In this document: positions 57,562-64,000 of the stretch, in pieces | How positions within the stretch are numbered: position 1 is the first letter of the stretch | Layout: each line of letters starts with the position of its first letter | DNA from: Soonwooa buanensis | GTDB taxonomy: Bacteria > Bacteroidota > Bacteroidia > Flavobacteriales > Weeksellaceae | Length of the DNA: 64,000 bases | Direction: 5' to 3' | Assembly: GCF_900167905.1 (NCBI RefSeq) | Contig: NZ_FUYZ01000005.1 | Location: forward strand, 1 to 64,000 | Program-made: the position numbers and the translations under genes | The notes under the pieces: model-generated | Told to the model about the DNA's origin: nothing | The model's database searches: none | What the model saw: only the letters and a program-made list of their open reading frames with translations

Positions 57562-58806
57562 TTATTTCATATCGTACATCATTAATGCTGTGATAAGTTT
57601 TGGTTCGATGTAGGTGCACTTTGGCGGCATCTTAATCTTTTTATCCGATATCTTTATCAAATCTTGAAAGCTTACAGGATAGACTCCAAAACCAGCTTCG
57701 TACTTTCCAGAATCTACTTTTTCCTTAATTCTTTCGATGCTTTCTTTGGTTGAGTTACCTTTGATGTAATCTGTTTTTTCAGCACGTTTTTCTTCGGTAT
57801 CAAGTTTTAAAATCTTTTCAAAAACATACTTTTCGAGCAGATAATGATCCATGTCATTAACTTCTTTCTCGGAAAGACGTATATCGTGTTTAACATGAAG
57901 ACTGTAGAATTTACCATCCAAATACATGCTAATATGGAATTTCTGAGAAGGGTAGTAGATCTCTTCGCCTTTCTCATGGATTTGGAAATCTTGCGCCAAA
58001 GCTTCGAGTAAAGCTTCTTTACCTACACCATTTAGATCTTTTAAAAGTCTATTGTAATCGTGGATTTTAATCGATTGGTTGGATACGATAAAGCTGTATA
58101 CAAAGTTGAAATGTTCGCTGCCAGAATATTTTTTATTTTTTTCGCGAAGACGTTTTGCATGCTCGCCAACACTTCCGATACGGTGGTGACCATCTGCAAT
58201 GTAGAACGAATCGATAGGATCTAATACTTCTTTAAATTGTTGAAGCTTTAGGCGATTGTCAATTTTCCACATTTTGTGTCTTACGCCACGATCATCAAGG
58301 TAGTTAAGGATTGGCACGTTTTTTTGCTCGTGGGACATTAGAAGTTCCACTTTTGCGTTAGCATTATAAGTTAAAAGTACAGGTTCTGCTTGGATGTGTA
58401 CTTTCTCAAGATAATGTGCCATTTTCATTTTACGTTCAGTAATGGTAGACTCATGTTTTTTAATCTTACCATTAAAGAAATCATCGACACTTACTAAACC
58501 AAGAAGACCTCGGAAGCTATGCTTATTTGGCATAATCTGCTCGTACAAGTAGTAAGAAGAATCGTCTTGCATTAATTTTTTTGCATCCAGTAGCTCTTCA
58601 AAGTTGGTGCGAACTTTTCTCAAGTTGCGGTCAACATCTTTAGATTTGCTGACAACAGCAGGTTTTATCATTTGGACATAAGAATCCTCAACGTTGGCTT
58701 TGTTGTTAATTTCGTCCTGCGAATAGTTGTCGAGAGAAGGTGTAGGGAAGATGTCCAAAATCTCTGGACGAGGTCTTACACCTCTAAAAGCTTTGAAAGT
58801 TGGCAT
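57562..58806 (-). CDS. DUF1015 family protein
   Basis: The 414-residue protein has the family start FKAFRGVRPRPEILDIFPTPSLD and the conserved SFYIADGHHRIGSVGEHAKRL. DUF1015 has been suggested to act in serine metabolism or as a phosphorylation-related enzyme; I cannot verify that. Here it overlaps the serA end by one base, which supports a link to serine or phosphoserine metabolism. It is the last gene of that unit. Confidence 0.85.
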   Translation of the reverse strand: MPTFKAFRGVRPRPEILDIFPTPSLDNYSQDEINNKANVEDSYVQMIKPAVVSKSKDVDRNLRKVRTNFEELLDAKKLMQDDSSYYLYEQIMPNKHSFRGLLGLVSVDDFFNGKIKKHESTITERKMKMAHYLEKVHIQAEPVLLTYNANAKVELLMSHEQKNVPILNYLDDRGVRHKMWKIDNRLKLQQFKEVLDPIDSFYIADGHHRIGSVGEHAKRLREKNKKYSGSEHFNFVYSFIVSNQSIKIHDYNRLLKDLNGVGKEALLEALAQDFQIHEKGEEIYYPSQKFHISMYLDGKFYSLHVKHDIRLSEKEVNDMDHYLLEKYVFEKILKLDTEEKRAEKTDYIKGNSTKESIERIKEKVDSGKYEAGFGVYPVSFQDLIKISDKKIKMPPKCTYIEPKLITALMMYDMK

Positions 58807-59765
58807 TATTCTAATTCCTTTTTGATGTTGATGATTTGGTCAGCAAGCTCTAACCCAATACGCTCTTGCGCATCTATGGTATTACCACCAATATGCGGTG
58901 ACAATGATAAAGCTGGATTCATAAGTAGCGGTAATTCTGGTTTTGGTTCGCTTTCGAACACGTCCAAAGCGGCACCAGCTACTTTTCCGTTCTCAATATA
59001 GTCTACTAGAGCCACTTCGTTAATAACACCACCACGCGCTGCATTAGCTATAAAGACGCCATCTTTCATCATTTCGAATTGAGGCGCGTCAATAATATAA
59101 GACTTCAGTTTGCTTGTGTTAACTGTGATAAAGTCTGCTTTTTGTAGGACTTCATCTAAAGTTACAGATTTTATTTCAAACTTTAAGCTTTGACCATCAA
59201 AAAAGTTAAGTTCTACGGCCTCTGTTTTTGGTGTTCTGTTATAAGCAACAATATTCATTCCTAGAGAAATCCCTAGTTTAGCCACTTCTATACCTATTTT
59301 ACCAAGACCAATGATACCTAAAGTTTTTCCTGAAAGTTCATAAGCTTTTGCAAATGATTTTTTAAGGCTATCAAATTTAGTATCACCTTCTAGAGGCATT
59401 AGTCGATTAGACTCGTGAAGGTTTCTCGCTAATGAAAAGAAATGTGCAAAAACCAACTCTGCTACAGATTTGCAAGAAGCAGTTGGTGTGTTAATGACAT
59501 AAAGGCCTTTGTCAATTGCGTATTCTACATCGATATTGTCCATCCCGATACCACCTCTACCAATAATCTTTAGGCTAGGTGCAGCATCGATAAGTTCTGC
59601 ACGTGCTTGCGTTGCACTTCTTACCAATAATACATCAACTTGGTTATCGTTGATGAACTGCGTAAGTTGCTCAGGAGCGACACGATTGGTAAGCACTTCG
59701 ATACCTGCGTCGGTTAGTCTGTCTACTGCGGATTGAGAAATCCCATCATTTGCTAGAACTTTCAT
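58806..59765 (-). CDS. serA: D-3-phosphoglycerate dehydrogenase (2-hydroxyacid dehydrogenase)
   Basis: The 319-residue enzyme has the NAD site KTLGIIGLGKIGIEVAKL, RSATQARAELIDAAPSLKII in the substrate domain, the catalytic Arg in NAARGGVINE, the Glu in DVFESEP and the His in LSPHIGGNT. It lacks the C-terminal ACT domain of the E. coli enzyme, so it should not be serine-inhibited in that way. It makes 3-phosphohydroxypyruvate, the substrate of SerC encoded upstream. A -33/-7 promoter lies in the gap between serA and serC. Confidence 0.92.
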   Translation of the reverse strand: MKVLANDGISQSAVDRLTDAGIEVLTNRVAPEQLTQFINDNQVDVLLVRSATQARAELIDAAPSLKIIGRGGIGMDNIDVEYAIDKGLYVINTPTASCKSVAELVFAHFFSLARNLHESNRLMPLEGDTKFDSLKKSFAKAYELSGKTLGIIGLGKIGIEVAKLGISLGMNIVAYNRTPKTEAVELNFFDGQSLKFEIKSVTLDEVLQKADFITVNTSKLKSYIIDAPQFEMMKDGVFIANAARGGVINEVALVDYIENGKVAGAALDVFESEPKPELPLLMNPALSLSPHIGGNTIDAQERIGLELADQIINIKKELE

Positions 59766-59828
59766 TGTTTAATGTTTGGTGTTGATGATCAGTTGCCTGA
59801 TACGTTCTGTTTAGTTTTTAAAATTGCA

Positions 59829-59859
59829 CAAAAATACGAAAGTTTAAAAAACTAGCCAA
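59829..59859 (-). promoter_or_regulatory. Promoter of serA
   Basis: Minus strand: TTG (59857-59859), 20-bp spacer, TATTTTTG (59829-59836). Leader about 60 nt. Confidence 0.75.
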
Positions 59860-59889
59860 TATTTTTTTGTGAATTCATATTAATATATG

Positions 59890-59924
59890 AAAACGCCCTC
59901 TATTATTGAAAATAGAAGGCGTTT
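59890..59924. terminator. Intrinsic terminator after serC
   Basis: The arms 59890-59897 and 59918-59925 pair, with an inner TATT/AATA stem. The T run is strong on the plus strand and short (TTTT) on the minus strand that serC uses. Confidence 0.7.
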
Positions 59925-59945
59925 TTTTGTAATATCTTTAAAATT

Positions 59946-61004
59946 TTAAGCAAGGTTTTTCATAACATCAACTAAAACCTGTACACTTTCGATTGGCATT
60001 GCGTTATAGATACTTGCTCTATAACCGCCTAGATTTCTGTGTCCGTTAAGTCCGCTAATGCCAGCCGCTTTCCAAGCAGCGTCAAAAGCTTCTTTCTTAC
60101 TTTCATCAGTCAATTTGAAAGACACATTCATTAAAGAACGATCTTCTTTAGCCGCATAACCTTCGAATAATGGATTGTTGTCAATCTCATCATAAAGAAG
60201 TTTTGCTTTAGCTTCGTTTTTAGCTTCAGCAGCGGCGATACCACCATTCTCTTCAAGATGCTTAAGTGTTAAATAAGACACGTAAACTGGGAATACTGGC
60301 GGTGTATTTAACATTGATTCTTTAGCAATGTGTAGACCTAAATCTAAGTAAGATGGCAGATTACGACCTGTTTTACCAAGAATATCTTTTTTAACAACCA
60401 CTAAAACCGCACCTGCAGGTCCCATATTTTTTTGAGCACCAGCATAGATCAAATCAAATTTTGAAAAGTCTAATTGGCGGCTGAAGATGTCAGACGACAT
60501 ATCGCAAACCATAAGAGTATCCACTTCTGGGAAGCTCTTCATTTGTGTTCCGTAGATGGTGTTGTTAGATGTACAGTGGAAGTAGTCATAGTCTGCTCCA
60601 ACTTTGTAATCTTTTGGGATGTAGCTGTAATTATCCTCTTTAGAAGATCCTACTACATCGATGTTACCTACTTTTTTAGCTTCTTTAATAGCGCCAGCTG
60701 CCCACGTCCCCGTATCGGTGTAAGCTGCTTTGCCATTTTCTGTAAGAAGATTCATAGGTGTCATTAAGAACTGAAGACTTGCGCCACCTTGTAGATAAAG
60801 CACTTCGTAGTCATCGCCAAGATTCATTAATCTTTTTACGATGGCTCTTGCTTCGTCCATTACGGCAACAAATTCTTTACTTCTGTGTGAAATTTCTAGC
60901 AAAGAAAGCCCCATGCCGTTAAAATCCAAGATCGCTTCTGAAGCTTTTTTGAAGACTTCTTGTGGAAGGATACTTGGTCCAGCACTGAAATTGTGTTTTT
61001 TCAT
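59946..61004 (-). CDS. serC: Phosphoserine aminotransferase
   Basis: The 352-residue PLP enzyme begins NFSAGPSILPQEV, contains LLEISHRSKEFV, LYLQGGASLQF and the PLP-binding Lys in YAGAQKNMGPAGAVLVV, and ends GLNGHRNLGGYRASIYNAM. It converts phosphohydroxypyruvate to phosphoserine (and acts in pyridoxine synthesis in some bacteria). It is read together with the ferredoxin gene 36 bases upstream. With serA beyond the terminator, two of three serine-pathway genes are here; no serB gene is in the window. Confidence 0.95.
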   Translation of the reverse strand: MKKHNFSAGPSILPQEVFKKASEAILDFNGMGLSLLEISHRSKEFVAVMDEARAIVKRLMNLGDDYEVLYLQGGASLQFLMTPMNLLTENGKAAYTDTGTWAAGAIKEAKKVGNIDVVGSSKEDNYSYIPKDYKVGADYDYFHCTSNNTIYGTQMKSFPEVDTLMVCDMSSDIFSRQLDFSKFDLIYAGAQKNMGPAGAVLVVVKKDILGKTGRNLPSYLDLGLHIAKESMLNTPPVFPVYVSYLTLKHLEENGGIAAAEAKNEAKAKLLYDEIDNNPLFEGYAAKEDRSLMNVSFKLTDESKKEAFDAAWKAAGISGLNGHRNLGGYRASIYNAMPIESVQVLVDVMKNLA

Positions 61005-61040
61005 TTTATTTTATTAGATTTCGGTGTCTAAAGTTAACGA

Positions 61041-61391
61041 TTACTCGTTATGTAGGAAAGCTTTTTTTGCTAATAAAGATTCTTCCGACTCTACATGGTC
61101 GTCATCTGGCACACAACAGTCTACAGGACATACTGCAGCACATTGTGGCTCTTCGTGGAAGCCTTTACACTCTGTACATTTGTCTGACACGATGAAATAA
61201 ACATCGTCGCTAACTGGCTCTTGAGGATCGTTAGCATCTATGGTTAGTCCCGATGTCAACGTTACACGCCCTTCTAGAGTTGTTCCTTCGGAAGCCTTCC
61301 AGTCTACTGCACCTTCATAAATTGCGTTGTTAGGACATTCTGGTTCGCATGCCCCGCAATTAATACATTCATCAGTTATTTTGATAGCCAT
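61041..61391 (-). CDS. 4Fe-4S dicluster ferredoxin
   Basis: The 116-residue protein begins MAIKITDECINCGACEPECP, the first 4Fe-4S cluster motif (CxxCxxCxxxCP), and later has CTECKGFHEEPQCAAVCPVDCC, a second motif with a longer gap. An in-frame ATG at 61418 precedes the true start and lies in the promoter, so I use 61391. It is a small electron carrier in the cytoplasm. It lies upstream of serC on the same strand and may be co-transcribed. The overlapping divergent promoter with the acyl-CoA reductase gene is described separately. Confidence 0.92.
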   Translation of the reverse strand: MAIKITDECINCGACEPECPNNAIYEGAVDWKASEGTTLEGRVTLTSGLTIDANDPQEPVSDDVYFIVSDKCTECKGFHEEPQCAAVCPVDCCVPDDDHVESEESLLAKKAFLHNE

Positions 61392-61413
61392 TGCTATATT
61401 ATTTTTAATTTTG
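61381..61413 (+). promoter_or_regulatory. Promoter of the acyl-CoA reductase gene
   Basis: TTG (61381-61383), 22-bp spacer, TAATTTTG (61406-61413). The -33 element lies in the first codons of the divergent ferredoxin gene. Leader about 23 nt. Confidence 0.6.
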
Positions 61414-61415
61414 TG

Positions 61416-61423
61416 CAAAATTA
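61416..61423 (-). promoter_or_regulatory. -7 box of the ferredoxin-serC unit
   Basis: Minus strand TAATTTTG (61416-61423), two bases from the mirror-image plus-strand box. No -33 TTG at standard spacing (the nearest CAA on the plus strand is at 61451). Confidence 0.45.
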
Positions 61424-61441
61424 CGAAAAATAAGATAAGTA

Positions 61442-62476
61442 ATGATTAATCAAGATAAAATTTATGGACTGACAAAAGTTGGTAGTTTTTTAAACAACTA
61501 TTTAACTCAATCGCCTGATACTTATGATACTAAACAACAAGAATTGCAAGCCATCCTTAAGCGTTCGGAAGTTGAAAACCCTTGGTTCGATGAGGCTAAT
61601 TTGCGTTTTTCTTTAGAAAGTTGGGCATCTTTGCTTAATGCCTCAGCCCTAGAAACGTGGTTGTCGAAGTATCATTTTGAATCAAAAAACAAAAGAGTAG
61701 GCCTTATCTTGGCGGGTAATATCCCTATGGTAGGTTGGCATGACGTGATGTCGGTAATCTTATCTGGTAATATCCCTGTTATTAAACTATCATCTAAGGA
61801 CCGTTGGCTAATTCCTTTTTTGTTAAAACTTTGGAATGACAATGCCGAAGGTGGCATCAGCTATGAGTTGGTAGAAAGGTTAGAGAATTTTGATGCTGTT
61901 ATTGCGACAGGTAGCAACAATACGGCACGTTATCTCGAATATTATTTTAAAGATCATAAAAGCATTATCAGAAAGAACCGAACTTCGGTAGCAGTTGTAT
62001 CGGAAAATGATAGCGACGAGGATCTTAGAAAACTGGCAGATGATATTTTTATCTATTATGGACTAGGTTGTCGTAATGTAACACGATTGCTGATCCCTGA
62101 AGACTATAAACTCGATCGCCTTTTTGAAAACTTTATTGATTACCAATCGATTATTAATCATAATAAATATGCCAATAACTACGATTATAACCGTGCGGTT
62201 TTTCTACTAAATCAAGATAAGTTTTGGGACAATAACTTCGTCATGTTAAAAGAGGATGATAAGTTGTTTAGTCCTTTAGCGGTTATTAATTTTAGTCGTT
62301 ACAAAAGCCTAGATGAGGTTAAGGCTTTTATTAACGATAACGAAGGCGATATACAAGCAGTGGTTACCAATCTAGACTTGGGTACAGAAAGCGTAAAACT
62401 AGGGGAGGCGCAACAACCATCACTAGATACCTACGCTGATAATGTTGATACAATGGCATTTTTGGCAGGATTATAA
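61442..62476 (+). CDS. Acyl-CoA reductase family protein
   Basis: A 344-residue protein of the aldehyde-dehydrogenase-like acyl-CoA reductase (LuxC) group: KRVGLILAGNIPMVGWHDVM is the nucleotide-binding region, DAVIATGSNNTARYLEYYF the next strand, and YYGLGCRNVTRLLIP holds the catalytic Cys. It would reduce an acyl-CoA to an aldehyde, or the reverse. The flavobacterial family is conserved but its substrate is unknown. It is divergent from the ferredoxin gene and single. Confidence 0.85.
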   Translation: MINQDKIYGLTKVGSFLNNYLTQSPDTYDTKQQELQAILKRSEVENPWFDEANLRFSLESWASLLNASALETWLSKYHFESKNKRVGLILAGNIPMVGWHDVMSVILSGNIPVIKLSSKDRWLIPFLLKLWNDNAEGGISYELVERLENFDAVIATGSNNTARYLEYYFKDHKSIIRKNRTSVAVVSENDSDEDLRKLADDIFIYYGLGCRNVTRLLIPEDYKLDRLFENFIDYQSIINHNKYANNYDYNRAVFLLNQDKFWDNNFVMLKEDDKLFSPLAVINFSRYKSLDEVKAFINDNEGDIQAVVTNLDLGTESVKLGEAQQPSLDTYADNVDTMAFLAGL

Positions 62477-62504
62477 AACATTAATTTAAAATTTAATCCA
62501 AACA

Positions 62505-62536
62505 AAAAGGAGAAACTGTAATAAGTTTCTCCTTTT
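62505..62536. terminator. Bidirectional terminator between the acyl-CoA reductase and BamA-like genes
   Basis: A 13-bp perfect stem (62505-62517 with 62524-62536), 6-nt loop, with A and T runs. Confidence 0.9.
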
Positions 62537-62542
62537 ATTTTT

Positions 62543-64000
62543 TTAAAAATCAACCCCGAATCCGAGAGCAATTCTGCCGCCATCGCTAGATCGGAAATAG
62601 CTTGCTTGTACACCAATTTTGTCCAAAGCATTTAGCCAAAGTCCCAGACCAAAAGAGTTGTGCCACTTGTCGGTGATTTCGTTCGGGATCCAAACGCGTC
62701 CGAAGTCAAAACCTGCAAACAAACCTACATTTATTGGTAAATAAGCATTTTTAATAGTTCCTAAATCGAATCTCAAATCTGTGGTTTGATAAAAACTAGA
62801 TTTACCGTAAAAACGATCGAATCTAAATCCTCTCAAGTTTTGATTGCCACCCAAAGTCGCCATTTGGAAGAACTGATAATCGTTGGATAACAGCCATTTT
62901 GCTTCTGCATAAGTGCTGACAATTACTTTTTCGTTGTTGGTGATGTAATGGATAAAACCTAATCCCGTCTCGAAAGTTGGAAGTTTGTTATCCGTGTTTT
63001 CAAGGTTTTGACGATAACTAAACGCCGCCTTGAATTTCATTCCCAAACTTGGATTTACATTTTTGTTTAAATTTTCAAAATCAAATTTTAAATCGATTCC
63101 TGCAAAATGCTGTGTTTTGAAAACTTGGTCATCCACAATATTTGGAAGACTAATGCGACGATTGGCTGTTTTTTCGATTTTAATAGCTTCGTAGGCTAAA
63201 TTTGCGGTAAACCAACTTGCATTTTTCCTCCAATTAATCGAAGGTTTAACATAAAATTCTTTCGCACGGACACGATAAAAATCTTCTTCAAAAATCTTTT
63301 CTTCATTAATTGTTAAATTCCCGTTTCCAAAATAATTTCTGATGAATCGAGAACTCGTAAATCCAGTATTTAAGCCATAATACCAATTACCAACTAATCT
63401 TGGGAAAATGCCTTCGTAAGCAATTTCGTAACCTTTAGAGCCTGTGAAATAGTTGGTTTTGAGATTGTGTTTTGCAGCAAAAGGATTTCGTTTAAAACCA
63501 TTTTTAACAAAACTTGTCGTCATGCCCAGCACAATTTCGTCGTCAGGATTATAACCAAGGTTAGGTGTCGCAGTCCAAAAGCTGTATTTAAGGCGTTTGT
63601 AATTATATTCGTTAAGGTCATAATCATCTGTTAATTTCGCCGACGCATTTTTAGAAATCGTATTATTTTTAGATTTGTAATCATAAATTTTGACACGATT
63701 ATCTCTTTCGATATTGTAGTTGTCATGGTTGAGACCGCCCAAAAGACGCAGTTTAATAGGATTGTTTTGATCACCTTTTACGACTAAATCATCGTCGTCG
63801 CCCAAAGTGTAAACCCAAATTTCTGAAGTTTCATTTTTATTATAAACTTTTTCGAAGGTCAACTCTTCGCCGTCTTTTTTATTTCTAAATATTTTTACTT
63901 GCGTTTCATGATTTGGAAGACGTGTAATTTCGAATCGATCTTTTTTATTAGTTCCTGTCAAAATTACGGTTTTTCTTAACACCTTATAATAATCGGAAGC
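62543..64000 (-). CDS. BamA/TamA-like outer-membrane surface-antigen domain protein, C-terminal part; gene continues outside the window
   Basis: The visible 485 residues are open to the window edge: an internal GTG at 63982 is preceded by six further in-frame codons. After a short N-terminal stretch (VYTLGDDDDLVVKGDQNNPI) come strand-turn repeats and the Omp85 barrel with NQNLRGFRFDRFYGKSSFYQ, TDLRFDLGTI, LFAGFDFGRVW and a final RIALGFGVDF. It resembles the end of a large flavobacterial protein that also has a metallophosphoesterase N-terminal domain; that part, if present, lies outside. It would sit in the outer membrane. Confidence 0.78.
   Translation of the reverse strand, partial: ASDYYKVLRKTVILTGTNKKDRFEITRLPNHETQVKIFRNKKDGEELTFEKVYNKNETSEIWVYTLGDDDDLVVKGDQNNPIKLRLLGGLNHDNYNIERDNRVKIYDYKSKNNTISKNASAKLTDDYDLNEYNYKRLKYSFWTATPNLGYNPDDEIVLGMTTSFVKNGFKRNPFAAKHNLKTNYFTGSKGYEIAYEGIFPRLVGNWYYGLNTGFTSSRFIRNYFGNGNLTINEEKIFEEDFYRVRAKEFYVKPSINWRKNASWFTANLAYEAIKIEKTANRRISLPNIVDDQVFKTQHFAGIDLKFDFENLNKNVNPSLGMKFKAAFSYRQNLENTDNKLPTFETGLGFIHYITNNEKVIVSTYAEAKWLLSNDYQFFQMATLGGNQNLRGFRFDRFYGKSSFYQTTDLRFDLGTIKNAYLPINVGLFAGFDFGRVWIPNEITDKWHNSFGLGLWLNALDKIGVQASYFRSSDGGRIALGFGVDF

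Overview
The window reads as chromosomal DNA of a flavobacterium, most likely the Chryseobacterium/Weeksellaceae group (Bacteroidota). Evidence: low GC; Bacteroidota-type -7 promoter boxes (TAnnTTTG) instead of sigma70 -10 boxes; few Shine-Dalgarno sequences; secreted proteins with type IX secretion (T9SS) C-terminal tails; and families typical of the group (DUF4230, DUF1015, PorT-like barrel, glycosylasparaginase, DAHP synthase fused to chorismate mutase). I see no rRNA, tRNA, CRISPR array or prophage.

Layout. 0-0.5 kb: 5' end of an IS110-family transposase and its structured non-coding end, next to clpS. 0.8-3.8 kb: minus-strand genes (DUF4230, thioredoxin-like, MazG-like, acyl-CoA dehydrogenase). 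4-9.6 kb: secreted endonuclease, SatD-like regulator with a repeat operator, DUF3307, purC-purF. 9.6-14 kb: heptamer repeats, tandem HhH protein, two lipoproteins (one OmpA-like), MerR, DEAD-box helicase. 14-21 kb: rpsA, EamA transporter, T9SS protein, porin, aroB, proline dehydrogenase. 21-34 kb: GH20 hexosaminidase, glycosylasparaginase, an uncharacterised six-gene operon of exported proteins behind a LytTR-like operator, cutC, GH2 beta-mannosidase. 34-43 kb: dusB, cytochrome c, rlmF, lysS, aspA with a methyltransferase and two glycosyltransferases. 43-50 kb: uvrD-lolD-L,D-transpeptidase-radC-FemAB-like run, then soluble pyrophosphatase. 50-57.5 kb: membrane pyrophosphatase with a C-terminal OmpA domain, a MITE-like element, dnaX with a frameshift signal, an aromatic-rich leader peptide before DAHP synthase/chorismate mutase, rsgA. 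57.5-64 kb: DUF1015-serA and ferredoxin-serC on the minus strand, divergent acyl-CoA reductase, and a partial BamA-like outer-membrane protein.

Working together. purC-purF and serC-serA are pathway neighbours. GH20, glycosylasparaginase and beta-mannosidase could together break down N-glycoproteins. aroB and DAHP synthase feed the shikimate pathway.

Most worth following up: (1) a 43-residue leader peptide with 16 aromatic residues upstream of DAHP synthase, suggesting attenuation; (2) dnaX split at an A10 run followed at once by a stem-loop, suggesting programmed frameshifting or slippage; (3) the exported-protein operon with a LytTR-like direct-repeat operator; (4) the structured IS110 end, a bridge-RNA candidate; (5) a 29-bp-period operator and exact 4-nt spacing of -7 box to ATG in four genes, predicting leaderless mRNAs; (6) the pyrophosphatase-OmpA fusion with a displaced membrane glutamate.
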